DNA of 48,415 bases from a virus: IMG/VR virus record IMGVR_UViG_3300032954_000026, positions 1 through 48,415 of that record. The stretch is one strand, 5' to 3'. Of the stretch, positions 32,988 to 41,337 are shown piece by piece (positions within the stretch are counted from its first letter, which is position 1; each line of letters starts with the position of its first letter). The translations under genes were made by a program, and so were the position numbers. Below the pieces are notes generated by a model. That model had not been told where the DNA came from. It saw only the letters and a program-made list of their open reading frames with translations, and ran no database searches.

Positions 32988-34734
32988 TTATCTCTTCCCT
33001 CAAGAAAGGTTGTAAAAACCGGCTAGGAGTGTTGTGGTAGCTTATGTGCAAAACATCTCGTGCCCGACTAATTGCTACAAAGAAACAACACTTTTCTCCG
33101 TTTAGGTCGTCAACAGCCTTGGCGTGAGGAAGAATTCCTTCATTACACGATACTAAGAAAACGTTTTTGTATTCACGACCCTTGACTTGATGAATCGTAC
33201 TAAGGCACAATCCTTTTCTCTGTTTGGTAGCGTAGCTCAGCTTACGCAGGAATTCTACAAAGTCTGCCGGGGTGCCGTGCTTCTTGGCTGCCCTTGTGAG
33301 TTCTTTAAGGTTCTCTATAGGGTTCCTGTCCGGATTGATATTATCTTCGTCCTTGTAATGGTCTAAAGCCTTTAGATGCTGTATCAGATAGAGTACCGCT
33401 TCGTTAGCGGACACATGCCTCAAATGAAAAGACTGTCTAAGGAAGTCCTTGAATAGTGACAACTCCGGAACATGGCCCACGGCCTCGTAAGCTGTAAGGC
33501 CATGCTTGGTCATCGTCTTCAGTCTCTCTATTACCTTCTTCTTACTGACGTACTTGGTAGGACCGAATGGGCTCCGGATCGCACCATAGATGGCCACCTC
33601 TGTAGGAGCTACCACGCATCGCAGATAATAGAGAACATTTTGAACCTCGGCAGATTCCCAGAATCCGGAATCTCCCAGCAAGTGGTACTGTACCCCAAGT
33701 TCTAAGCAAGCCTCTTCAAATGGTCTAAGAGCTAGGTTCGTTCGAGCTAGGACTGCTGTTTCTTCCGCCACATATGACCGTGCCTTCAATACAACTTCCT
33801 CCGCTTCTCGTAGTTCGTTGCTGTACGGAGTAGTAGATATTGTACCTAATCCTTCCCTGATAGCTTTGAACTGGGTCGCTAGGCTCGGATACGGGTACGC
33901 CTTCTTGCCCGCCTCCACTATCGCCGGGAGACTCCGATAGTTGTTGCCCAGAACTAATGTTTGTGTCCCCGGAAACATCGCTTCCATGTTTAGAAGATGG
34001 TAAGCTGCGCCTCCACGGAAACCGTATAGAGCCTGCCCGCTGTCTCCAACGCATAACAAGTTCTTGTATTTTTCTGTAAGTAATTGAAGTAGCCTCCAAT
34101 CCAATTCGCAGGCATCTTGCGCTTCGTCCTGCATCACGTAGTCATACTGCCATTGCAGTCTGATATCTATCCGGGTTTCTAGTATCTCGACCATGAAGTA
34201 AATCAGATCATCGAAGTCTAGAATACCCTGCTTTTTCAAGAGATTCTGATATCGTTTGTACCCCACGGCGTAATCCAGCTTCTTGCCGGTACGCTCCGCA
34301 TGGGCCACTGCTTCCACAGGAGACACCCTGTTTCTCTTTTGCAGACTAACCCAACTAGTGAAAGCCCTGAAGTTAATCGTGTCTCCGATGGCATCAAACA
34401 CTGCTCTTGCTGATAGTCCTTCTTCGGCAAGAGGATTATCCGCTAAATGGAAAGGAAAGGCATCGGGGTGTTGAAAAGCGAACTTGAGAGCCAAACTATG
34501 GAGAGTACTAAAAGAACTATTGCTGACACTAGGAAACAACTTAGCAGAACGGTCTCGAAGATTCTTTGCCGCTTCGGAAGTGAAGGTGACACAAATAATT
34601 CTCTTAGCCCCATCATAAAGCCTTCCTGTCCTATGGAGCAGAACCGTGCTTTTTCCACTACCTGCCCCAGCTAATACTGCGTAATATCCCTCGTTAAGAT
34701 TGACTACTCTCTCTTGATCGTCATCCAGTCTCAC
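32953..34734 (-). CDS. UvrD/Rep-family superfamily 1 helicase
   Basis: 593 aa. Walker A AGAGSGKST (residues 22-30), TFTSEAAKNLRDR, motif II DEAQD (203-207), GDSGQALYGFRGG, LVLGNNYRS, TIHQVKGREYKNVF and VAISRARDVL: all seven SF1A motifs. It unwinds DNA 3'-5' with ATP. It is slightly shorter than host UvrD (about 720). The neighbouring PD-(D/E)XK nuclease and the SSB suggest a phage recombination-repair or replication-restart set. The ATG overlaps the stop of the metalloprotease gene (ATGA). Confidence 0.93.
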   Translation of the reverse strand: MRLDDDQERVVNLNEGYYAVLAGAGSGKSTVLLHRTGRLYDGAKRIICVTFTSEAAKNLRDRSAKLFPSVSNSSFSTLHSLALKFAFQHPDAFPFHLADNPLAEEGLSARAVFDAIGDTINFRAFTSWVSLQKRNRVSPVEAVAHAERTGKKLDYAVGYKRYQNLLKKQGILDFDDLIYFMVEILETRIDIRLQWQYDYVMQDEAQDACELDWRLLQLLTEKYKNLLCVGDSGQALYGFRGGAAYHLLNMEAMFPGTQTLVLGNNYRSLPAIVEAGKKAYPYPSLATQFKAIREGLGTISTTPYSNELREAEEVVLKARSYVAEETAVLARTNLALRPFEEACLELGVQYHLLGDSGFWESAEVQNVLYYLRCVVAPTEVAIYGAIRSPFGPTKYVSKKKVIERLKTMTKHGLTAYEAVGHVPELSLFKDFLRQSFHLRHVSANEAVLYLIQHLKALDHYKDEDNINPDRNPIENLKELTRAAKKHGTPADFVEFLRKLSYATKQRKGLCLSTIHQVKGREYKNVFLVSCNEGILPHAKAVDDLNGEKCCFFVAISRARDVLHISYHNTPSRFLQPFLREEIIEKDLYQVSKE

Positions 34735-35207
34735 TCTGTCTCCCAGCGAATAAAGGTAGGATTAGTTCTTGAAAAATCTTCCATGAAGTCGGCCAAGTTC
34801 TGTATGCCGGGGTGTTCGTTATCTTCGTCACTTTTACTATTCCAATAAACAGACCCTCCTCTGTCACACGCTCCTGCGTGAAATATCTCATGCCAAAGGG
34901 TATTTCTCAAATCCTGAGTTTCTTGTGGATCGTACACTATTATCTTCTTATCGCAATACGTCATGCCCATTGCGCCCCTATCCTTAAGCTCTTTTTCGAA
35001 ATCAGGAACTACCGCTCCAGACCAAATAGTCCAACGCTCTCCGCGAATGTTGAGCGCAAAAGGAGAAGGTATGGGTTCTGGTCCTAGAGGAGGAGATATC
35101 TTGAGAGAATATACAGGAAAAGAAGGGTCTGCATTTAGCGTACAGACCCCATAAGTTCCCGCAATACTAAGCAACGCAGTGATTATAATTGCTAGAATAG
35201 TTTTCAT
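34731..35207 (-). CDS. Exported HExxH metalloprotease-like protein
   Basis: 158 aa. A signal peptide or N-terminal anchor (residues 1-20: KTILAIIITALLSIAGTYG) precedes a domain with NTLWHEIFHAGACD, giving HExxH at 106-110. A Glu/Asp-rich stretch follows. No lipobox at the Cys22 (GVC preceded by TY), so likely periplasmic or membrane-tethered rather than a lipoprotein. The HEIFH helix with following Gly resembles small phage ImmA/SprT-like proteases. An exported phage metalloprotease is unusual. Confidence 0.7.
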   Translation of the reverse strand: MKTILAIIITALLSIAGTYGVCTLNADPSFPVYSLKISPPLGPEPIPSPFALNIRGERWTIWSGAVVPDFEKELKDRGAMGMTYCDKKIIVYDPQETQDLRNTLWHEIFHAGACDRGGSVYWNSKSDEDNEHPGIQNLADFMEDFSRTNPTFIRWETE

Positions 35208-35214
35208 ATTCTCC

Positions 35215-35550
35215 TTAGAAAGGTGCTTTGTCGTCGTCGTCCGGATAATCCAGTACTTCCACTCTATCCGCTATCACCTTGAGTCGTGATTTCTTTTCTC
35301 CGTTTGCCTCCCATGTATCCTCACGGAGACGGCCCACTATCGCTGCCCTTTTTCCCTTCGAGAGAAGCTTTCCAACCACTTCTGCGGTCTTGTCCCACGC
35401 TTCAACATAAACCCAACTGGTATTCTTCTTACCGCCATAGAAATCATCTACGGCAAGAGAAAACCCTACCACTGATTTACTATCGCTTATTTGACGTACC
35501 TCTGGGTCCTTACCCATCCGTCCACTAATTACAACTTGATTTAAGCTCAT
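35215..35550 (-). CDS. ssb: Single-stranded DNA-binding protein
   Basis: 111 aa. OB-fold pattern: NQVVISGRMGKDPEVR, VVGFSLAVDD, SWVYVEAWDKTAEVVGKLLSKGKRAAIVGRL, SRLKVIADRVEVLD. The tail is YPDDDDKAPF: acidic with a terminal Phe, the protein-docking tip used by bacterial SSBs and T7 gp2.5. Unusually short linker. Starts in an ATGA junction with the upstream small membrane gene. Central to replication with polymerase and primase-helicase. Confidence 0.92.
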   Translation of the reverse strand: MSLNQVVISGRMGKDPEVRQISDSKSVVGFSLAVDDFYGGKKNTSWVYVEAWDKTAEVVGKLLSKGKRAAIVGRLREDTWEANGEKKSRLKVIADRVEVLDYPDDDDKAPF

Positions 35551-35702
35551 TTGTTATCCTTTTTGTAAGCTATTGTTATGGCTAATGCGTTCAAACATAG
35601 TACGATGAGATTGAATACGTGTCCCAGCAAAACGAAGGGAAGATTAGCCACCAAACAACCCACATTAAGCCAGAATATTCTAGATTGATTTTTTAGATTC
35701 AT
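35547..35702 (-). CDS. Small two-TM membrane protein (51 aa)
   Basis: 51 aa, ATG at 35702 overlapping the previous stop (ATGA), stop overlapping the SSB ATG (ATGA). Two hydrophobic segments (IFWLNVGCLVANLPFVLLG and HVFNLIVLCLNALAITIA), basic tail. It lies between a recombination gene and SSB, a spot usually free of membrane genes. Function unknown. Confidence 0.7.
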   Translation of the reverse strand: MNLKNQSRIFWLNVGCLVANLPFVLLGHVFNLIVLCLNALAITIAYKKDNK

Positions 35703-36379
35703 GCTTTCAGAAGTACCTTAATAGCCTCTTCTCCTCCGCTTACCGCCTCTTCTATTTTCTTCATAGTTTCCTCCCACTTAGAAGCCGGAACATCTTTTGA
35801 TTTCTTACCATCATGCTGCCGTTCAAGGAAGAGACTAAGCTTACGACGATTGATGGGTCCTTTAGAAAGTTCTCCAAGCCTCTCCTGAATTTCTTTATTA
35901 CGCTCCTCCGTAAGAGGGACAAAATTCTCCATCTCTATAGCGGTTTTCCGTAGATCAGGATCGAGAGTAGGAGTGGGTTTGTTTACTGGAGTGTCGTCGT
36001 ACATCTGTACGGGAAGATCATCTACGACTTCGGCTTTCTTGAGTTCATCGACAGAAGCCATCGCATCGATGACACCGATACCCATCAGGCCAAGAGCACG
36101 GCCTACAGCGGAAGTACAGGCATTTTCAAGCGCAGCCATCTTGTTGATGTAGCCGTCACCGACCACAGCCTGTGAATAATCAGAAAATTTTCGGTAGGGA
36201 ATTGTAACATCAGGGAGTACCGTAGCTTTTACGATAATCCATTTTGAATCAACAGGAGAGACAAGTTGAGTCTCAATCGATCCGTTGGGGTATGTATCGT
36301 TGAAGTAAAGAATACGCTCGTTAACAACCGTGTATTCTTTTCCTTTTATATTTACTGTAGGAAGTTTAGGATGACGCAT
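35699..36379 (-). CDS. Putative Rad52/ERF-like ssDNA-annealing protein
   Basis: 226 aa. The block YINKMAALENACTSAVGRALGLMGIGVIDAMASVDEL resembles the conserved 'E.A.TSA.GRALG..G' segment of phage annealing proteins. The N-terminal part has strands typical of such a fold (VNERILYFNDTYPNGSIETQL, WIIVKATVLPD). The C-terminal 90 residues are charged and probably flexible. Close SSB, helicase and nuclease genes support a recombination role. Transcribed from the promoter at 36408-36436, with AAGGG before the ATG. Confidence 0.6.
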   Translation of the reverse strand: MRHPKLPTVNIKGKEYTVVNERILYFNDTYPNGSIETQLVSPVDSKWIIVKATVLPDVTIPYRKFSDYSQAVVGDGYINKMAALENACTSAVGRALGLMGIGVIDAMASVDELKKAEVVDDLPVQMYDDTPVNKPTPTLDPDLRKTAIEMENFVPLTEERNKEIQERLGELSKGPINRRKLSLFLERQHDGKKSKDVPASKWEETMKKIEEAVSGGEEAIKVLLKA

Positions 36380-36407
36380 AGTTTCCCTTTAATTTAAGTA
36401 TGTTAAT

Positions 36408-36436
36408 AGATTACCACAATTTTAGCTATTTGTCAA
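36408..36436 (-). promoter_or_regulatory. Phage promoter before the annealing-protein/SSB unit
   Basis: On the - strand: TTGACA (36436-36431), 17-bp spacer, TAATCT (36413-36408). It shares TTGACAAAT-N7-ATTGTG with the promoter at 16517-16545. The -35 overlaps the last codons of the integrase gene. Confidence 0.65.
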
Positions 36437-37360
36437 GTACAAAGCAGCTTCTATTTTTTCTATCCACGGTTTGTCGCATCCCTCTTGAGCACGACAATAT
36501 ACTCCAAGTGTAATAGATTCAGATAGATGCCCGATTCGGTATCCCACGATGCGTTCCGGCACCTGAAGATTCAAAATAAGTTCGGTCACATTACCCCGCC
36601 TAAAAGCATGAAACGCTTTGTATTTAACCCCAGCGTTCTTACATACCTGTTGCAATTCGTAGGTGAGAGTCTGGGGCCACAGTGGTCTTTTGTTCGAACC
36701 CTCGAAAAGAAATTTTTTCTTATCCGAAGTTAAGACCGACCCAAGTTCTTTATTTAGAGTATTCGATATGTAGAATCTCCGAATACTGCTATTGGTCTTG
36801 GGGGTATCCTGTATCCATCCCTCGTAAACATTTTTGTTTACTTCGATAGTGAGGTTTTCCACATCCTCACATCGCAGGCTAAGGGCTTCTCCTAGCCGCA
36901 TCCCTGTTTCGGCAAGGGTCATAATGAGTAGCTTAAGGAGACCCGAACTATGACTAAGGAGTCGGCGTACCTCTTCGAAGGTATAGAATTCCTGCTTGGG
37001 TTTAATGGCCCTAGGCTTCTTTAATCTTGTCGGCATTTCCCAGTTGTCATCGGCATATTCCATAATGCCTTTAAAAACAATGAGATGCCTTCTTACCGTG
37101 CTAACACCCGCCTGATTAGCTATCTTCACGATATACTGTTGGATGTGTTGCTTCTCTATGGTGCTTACCTTCACATGCCCGAAGTACTCTACCAGCTTGT
37201 CAGCGGTACGAGAGTAAGATCGGTAAGTGCCAATCTTACGTAAGCTTAGGATATCGTTCTTATAATTCTCAGCGGCAATAGCGAATAACGGATCGCTAGA
37301 TTTTTTCAATCGCTTCATTAATCCAATACTGGTCGGCCAGTTGGAACTGAGTTTTAGCAT
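36422..37360 (-). CDS. Tyrosine recombinase (integrase-like)
   Basis: 312 aa. SAM-like N-terminal domain (about 25-110: TYRSYSRTADKLVEYFG, TIEKQHIQQYI) then the catalytic domain: R155 (ETGMRLGEAL), K188 (TPKTNS), H251/R254 (HAFRR), H278 (RIGHLS), nucleophile Y288 (GVYCRA). All catalytic residues are present, so it is probably active. Full-length site-specific recombinase, suggesting integration or resolution of replication products. No attP-like tRNA fragment is obvious nearby. The start may be the later ATG (residue 15). Confidence 0.9.
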   Translation of the reverse strand: MLKLSSNWPTSIGLMKRLKKSSDPLFAIAAENYKNDILSLRKIGTYRSYSRTADKLVEYFGHVKVSTIEKQHIQQYIVKIANQAGVSTVRRHLIVFKGIMEYADDNWEMPTRLKKPRAIKPKQEFYTFEEVRRLLSHSSGLLKLLIMTLAETGMRLGEALSLRCEDVENLTIEVNKNVYEGWIQDTPKTNSSIRRFYISNTLNKELGSVLTSDKKKFLFEGSNKRPLWPQTLTYELQQVCKNAGVKYKAFHAFRRGNVTELILNLQVPERIVGYRIGHLSESITLGVYCRAQEGCDKPWIEKIEAALYLTNS

Positions 37361-37371
37361 TTCGGTCCTTA

Positions 37372-37842
37372 TTACACAGTTCCAGTGCCTTCTGTAGCAG
37401 GGCTATTTGTCTCCTCAGTTGATCCTCGTTCATCTGTTCCAGAAACGTTAGGCTGTTGTTCATACGCTCTCCGCATTATTTCTATATCTAGATAGTTTTT
37501 CTTGATAAGCTCTATGAGCAGGGGATCGCGATAATTGTAGCTATCCTCTATACCTAAAGCGTAAACCGATACTGTAGGCTCAAACCTTAGCTTCAATTCT
37601 TCCGCTTGCCACTTCTCCATGCACACGATCTCATCAGCCCAAGCAACCAGCACATCATCTACGGGAATCAAAGCGAACTCCGTTTCAAGGCCTGCTGCCC
37701 GTGTGTTGTATCCGAATTCCTGCGCCAGCACTAGCGCAGCCGTGGGGCTTCTGAGAATCCCGGCAGAGCATACACAAAGTACTTTCTTATACTCACCTTG
37801 GTATGGGTTATGAACTAACGCTAATCTATTTCTTCTGCTCAT
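37372..37842 (-). CDS. Low-molecular-weight protein tyrosine phosphatase-like protein
   Basis: 156 aa. VLCVCSAGILRSPTAA holds the C(X)5R(S) phosphate loop (C25, R31) and YNYRDP the general-acid Asp (D106). Length matches LMW phosphatases or the related arsenate reductases; the DP acid motif favours a phosphatase. The tail (from 130) is Ser/Thr/Glu-rich. Upstream of the integrase with an 11-bp gap. In a phage it could remove phosphates from host regulators or act on nucleotides; unknown. Confidence 0.8.
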   Translation of the reverse strand: MSRRNRLALVHNPYQGEYKKVLCVCSAGILRSPTAALVLAQEFGYNTRAAGLETEFALIPVDDVLVAWADEIVCMEKWQAEELKLRFEPTVSVYALGIEDSYNYRDPLLIELIKKNYLDIEIMRRAYEQQPNVSGTDERGSTEETNSPATEGTGTV

Positions 37843-38147
37843 AGTTTCTTCAATACCTCATCGATTTCTTTTTCGGAAGGGTCTGGATCGGGTTTAGTAT
37901 CATCCCCGCCCCCTCTGCGACCTCTGGGGATAAACACTTGACACGAACACCCAAGCCATATATCCTTCCACTTCTCGCCATACTCTTCAGTAGGAGCATA
38001 CTTACCACGACACTTGAACTTTCCCGAATCGTGGCTTCCACGATGATGGTCGCACCAGCAGACTTCATCAGTAAGTTCGTCTTCTTTTGGAGCGGGGGAT
38101 AACCAACGAACTATCATCAAGACAAAAGCTTCGTAGATTCTTTTCAT
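37839..38147 (-). CDS. Cys/His-rich small protein
   Basis: 102 aa from the ATG at 38147 (GGTGAGG immediately upstream); a longer frame to 38201 overlaps the membrane gene. CWCDHHRGSHDSG, KCRGK and LGCSCQVF give a zinc-binding cluster of four or five Cys plus His, a pattern that recurs in small phage proteins of unknown role. The tail is Asp/Pro/Gly-rich. Its stop overlaps the phosphatase start by four bases. Confidence 0.65.
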   Translation of the reverse strand: MKRIYEAFVLMIVRWLSPAPKEDELTDEVCWCDHHRGSHDSGKFKCRGKYAPTEEYGEKWKDIWLGCSCQVFIPRGRRGGGDDTKPDPDPSEKEIDEVLKKL

Positions 38148-38151
38148 TTCC

Positions 38152-38373
38152 TCACCCGTAAGTCTCAAATCTGCACAACCAAAGTCCCAGAACCAATCCA
38201 CCGATAATCAATAGTATAAAGTCCGCACCAAAACAAATAAATGGATTGTACGTAGCCGCTAATACGGGACCGACGAATACTAGTATGATATTAAAAGCAA
38301 AGAAACTTAGTATCCAAAGTACTATTTCAAGACCGGGATGGTTATCTATAAAATTACCCAGTATCTTAAACAT
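38152..38373 (-). CDS. Small membrane protein
   Basis: 73 aa with two hydrophobic helices (about 14-37 and 44-66: IVLWILSFFAFNIILVFVGPVLA, ICFGADFILLIIGGLVLGLWL). Starts at ATG 38373 immediately after the TAA of the gene before it (TAAATG). One of a run of three membrane peptides in this region. Confidence 0.68.
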   Translation of the reverse strand: MFKILGNFIDNHPGLEIVLWILSFFAFNIILVFVGPVLAATYNPFICFGADFILLIIGGLVLGLWLCRFETYG

Positions 38374-38487
38374 TTATTCCTTCCCTCTTAACACCCTTAT
38401 AAGCAGAACCCATACCAGAATAACTAAAGGAACGAAAAGTCCTAAAACTAAACATCCTAAAATAACAGCGTCCATGATATTATCCAT
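38374..38487 (-). CDS. Membrane peptide (37 aa)
   Basis: 37 aa with a single transmembrane helix (AVILGCLVLGLFVPLVILVWVLLI) and a basic end (RVLRGKE). ATG at 38487, shortly after the polymerase stop. Ends directly before the ATG of the next membrane gene. An alternative ATG lies four codons in. Confidence 0.6.
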   Translation of the reverse strand: MDNIMDAVILGCLVLGLFVPLVILVWVLLIRVLRGKE

Positions 38488-38491
38488 TTAA

Positions 38492-40555
38492 TCAATCCTT
38501 CCTGTAATGGATGGTTTCAAACCCGGCTGCGCCAATGAGGAAACCCGGTGCCCAGTTTGGTATTATACACATTATATCCTCTAAGTCCTTTACTGTCAAG
38601 GGACTATCCTCTGGAACCTCCGCTACGATTTCATCGTGACAAGTAAGTACTATAGGAAATCCTGCCTTATCTGCTTCGATCATTCCGTGCGCTAGAATAT
38701 CCCGGCAAATAGCTTGTACTACGTTCTCAAATAGCTTGGGACCGTAGGTATTGATCCGGGTCCATGAGTGTGTCTTCTGGTCTACGCCTTCTATGGTTAT
38801 GCTCGTAGCCTTGTAGGGCTTGCCGGTACGCTTTGATATACGCTCTACTTCTTCTGTTTGAGGGTTTACGTAATGGAGTGCTCTGCCAGAAGGAAGCCAT
38901 AGGCAAACCACCCTTCCTTTCCTCTCAATAGTCAGCGGCCCTATTTCCTGTGGCTCCTCCGTTTCAACGGCCTGCACAAACGCTCTGTCTAAATCCCACC
39001 AGAAAGCCGGTATCTCTGGGTAAGATTGTCGGTAAACCTCCACGGCTTTCTCCGCATACTCAGGTTCTAACTCGATCTGCATCGATGAGGCATAACCCAA
39101 AAGACCCGTCTTAACGATATTGCCTTCCTCATCTCTAGAAATGTCTCCCGGAGTAAGACCATACCCGCATCCAAGCATAGGGGGTTTAGCGTCATTGCGA
39201 ATCTTCTTGTCAAGCTTTGCGATGGCTGCGATTTCTTCATAGGTCTTACCTGCCATCAGTGCGGCAAAGACGATATAGGGGTCTAGACCTTTTCGGAATA
39301 TGTCCATCAGGGTATCGCACCCTGCTACCCACGCTGAACCTCTCGTTTCAATCGCAGATAAGTCCGCGATAATGAATTTTTTATAAACTGGTGCGCGAAA
39401 CACTAGACGAATTGAAGCACAAGCAACATCAATAGGATTGGTGAATTCTTTCTTGATAGTTTCATAATCCCCGGCGCGTAACAACTTGATAGCAAGATCG
39501 TATTTCTTCTCTACCTCCTTTGTCGCTTTAACCAAGTTCTGAAGCTGTACCAATCCAGAAGTCCAACGGCCAGTACGAGCGGCACCCATGAAGTTAAACA
39601 GACCGCGTACTCTGCCATCAGATTCTACGGCATCTCTTATCGCTTCAAGTTTCGCAACACTAGATTTACCAAGTTGCATTCGAAGACTAAGAGCCTCTTT
39701 GCATTTATCGTCTAACGGGCATTCTCCCGCTAGTGCTCTCTTAACGAATACTTTGTTAATGCTTGGAAATGTATACCCATGTTTTCTGGCCCATGCTAAT
39801 ACCGCTCTGGGACTCTTTGGCTTGGCGATTCCCGTTATGTCTTGGAACTTTTTTCGTAGAGACTTGAATTCTTCATCTACAATTTTCATCGCCCCTTGGA
39901 TCATTTTAGAATCTACGTATATTCCAAAGTCATTAATTTTTTCGTTAAGAGCAAACAACTCCCACTCAAAATCCGGCAAAGGATGATTGCTCAATCGTTT
40001 GTGGATTTCTCGCATACCTTCCACGTCAACGATATTTCTTTCTTGCAATCTGGCCCATTCTTTCGGATTGGTATCCCAATCTCTGTAATGTGCGGGTTCT
40101 ATACCGAAGAGTGTTTCCGTTCCTCCCATCATTAAAGGTTGGCAGAAGTAATCGATAATAGAACCTCCTGTAGGAGATTCCTCTACTAGTTTTTTAGCTT
40201 TGATATCAAGGATGTTGCCTACCTTTTCTTGCGCACCCGGCATAGACATATACCGGCTAAGAACCATAGGATCGATCCAGCGATCAACAGGTATATCGAG
40301 TCTAAGTTGATTCCTAAAAACAAGCCTGTCAAACTGGGAATTCCAAGCAACAATGATCTGGAAAGGATCGCAAAGAGCATTGAATAGTTCATCGGGGATT
40401 GGGCTTTTGTGAGGTTCCCAGAGTTTTATCTCCTCCTCCCCAAAAGCATAAGCACACATAAGAAGCTCAGTACTAGGATGACTAGCATATTTGTACGCTC
40501 CTACGACTTCGAGATCAAGTTCACTTCTAGTTTCTGTGTCGAGATATAGATACAT
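38492..40555 (-). CDS. Family A DNA polymerase with 3'-5' exonuclease
   Basis: 687 aa. Exonuclease domain: LDTETR (D6, E8), WNSQFDR, then D177 (NIVDVEG, exo III; the usual Tyr of YxxxD appears to be Arg). Polymerase: GAARTGRW, motif A ADLSAIETRG (D398), O-helix RNDAKPPMLGCGYG (R453, K457), motif C CHDEIVAEV (H640, D641, E642). No 5' nuclease. The length and exo-Pol A layout match phage replicases of the kind that includes DpoZ, but they are far too widespread to indicate modified DNA. The replicase of this phage. Confidence 0.93.
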   Translation of the reverse strand: MYLYLDTETRSELDLEVVGAYKYASHPSTELLMCAYAFGEEEIKLWEPHKSPIPDELFNALCDPFQIIVAWNSQFDRLVFRNQLRLDIPVDRWIDPMVLSRYMSMPGAQEKVGNILDIKAKKLVEESPTGGSIIDYFCQPLMMGGTETLFGIEPAHYRDWDTNPKEWARLQERNIVDVEGMREIHKRLSNHPLPDFEWELFALNEKINDFGIYVDSKMIQGAMKIVDEEFKSLRKKFQDITGIAKPKSPRAVLAWARKHGYTFPSINKVFVKRALAGECPLDDKCKEALSLRMQLGKSSVAKLEAIRDAVESDGRVRGLFNFMGAARTGRWTSGLVQLQNLVKATKEVEKKYDLAIKLLRAGDYETIKKEFTNPIDVACASIRLVFRAPVYKKFIIADLSAIETRGSAWVAGCDTLMDIFRKGLDPYIVFAALMAGKTYEEIAAIAKLDKKIRNDAKPPMLGCGYGLTPGDISRDEEGNIVKTGLLGYASSMQIELEPEYAEKAVEVYRQSYPEIPAFWWDLDRAFVQAVETEEPQEIGPLTIERKGRVVCLWLPSGRALHYVNPQTEEVERISKRTGKPYKATSITIEGVDQKTHSWTRINTYGPKLFENVVQAICRDILAHGMIEADKAGFPIVLTCHDEIVAEVPEDSPLTVKDLEDIMCIIPNWAPGFLIGAAGFETIHYRKD

Positions 40556-40728
40556 TATACAATATCAGAGGCAACTATTATAAAGAAAGAAATTATTCCG
40601 GTAAAAATAATTATACCCAAACCTAAACTACACCACCAAGGAGCGAATACAATCACCAGTAAAATGAATGTAAGTATTCCGGCTACTGCTGCCCATAAGT
40701 AGAGAAAATCCTTAAATGATGCGGCCAT
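40555..40728 (-). CDS. Small two-TM membrane protein (57 aa)
   Basis: 57 aa, ATG at 40728, stop overlapping the polymerase ATG (TAATG). Hydrophobic segments AGILTFILLVIVFAP and LGLGIIIFTGIISFFIIVA. Overlaps the upstream gene by 17 bp. Confidence 0.68.
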   Translation of the reverse strand: MAASFKDFLYLWAAVAGILTFILLVIVFAPWWCSLGLGIIIFTGIISFFIIVASDIV

Positions 40729-40924
40729 GTTCTAAGTACTCCTCAATGCTTAAGTCTATTCGTATGGGAGAAGGAATATGCTCAAAGCCTTTGCCATGGC
40801 ACAATCCACAGATAGTTTTCTTCTCGTCTCGTATCTCCCCGCTGGTAGGTTCCTTAGAAGCCCAGCGGCTAGACCAATTTACTAAACACTTTCCGTTACA
40901 TCCTCTACAGACGGGGTATTCCAT
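40712..40924 (-). CDS. Zinc-ribbon protein (DnaJ-like CxxCxGxG pattern)
   Basis: 70 aa. CRGCNGKC near the N-terminus and CGLCHGKGF in the middle resemble the zinc-binding repeats of DnaJ. A helix with SIEEYLEHG follows. The ATG lies inside the lysozyme gene's 3' end (43 bp overlap). Role unknown. Confidence 0.65.
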   Translation of the reverse strand: MEYPVCRGCNGKCLVNWSSRWASKEPTSGEIRDEKKTICGLCHGKGFEHIPSPIRIDLSIEEYLEHGRII

Positions 40925-41337
40925 AATGCTAATTCCTTCTGTCTACGGTCCTTAAGGCTGATAAGCTCTTTACCGCTAGCGTGATCCCAGCGTAATATCT
41001 GGTACTTGACGTTGTTAATACCGTGGGAAAGGAGTTTATGCAAGGCCCCTACGCCTAGATTAAAGGCGAAGTCTACTAGAGCATCAAACTGATCCTGATT
41101 AACTGTGGCGTTTATTTCAGATAGATAGTGGTTAATAAACCACTCAACATGAGAAAGGTCTTCATGAAGAACAGTTTCGGCCTGTGCTTCTGTAATTCCA
41201 TAAACTGGAAAATTGTCGGTAGGACCTACTTTATGACCCCATCCTATGGTTTTGAATCCCGCTACGTCTGGGTATGCTTTTGAAGAGAAACCTTCCTCTT
41301 CTTTAATGAGGGCCAAGCCCTTCTGACTCGTCTGCAT
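40882..41337 (-). CDS. T4-type lysozyme (endolysin, GH24)
   Basis: 151 aa from the ATG at 41337; a GTG at 41403 would add 22 residues. Cleaves peptidoglycan. From this start the catalytic residues are E15 (IKEEEGF), D24 (AYPD) and T30 (FKTIGWGH), with exactly the T4 lysozyme spacing. The rest (NQDQFDALVDFAFNLG, LKDRRQKELALW) is typical GH24. No signal peptide, so it needs a holin to cross the membrane; the two-TM protein at 41637 is the nearest candidate. Confidence 0.9.
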   Translation of the reverse strand: MQTSQKGLALIKEEEGFSSKAYPDVAGFKTIGWGHKVGPTDNFPVYGITEAQAETVLHEDLSHVEWFINHYLSEINATVNQDQFDALVDFAFNLGVGALHKLLSHGINNVKYQILRWDHASGKELISLKDRRQKELALWNTPSVEDVTESV

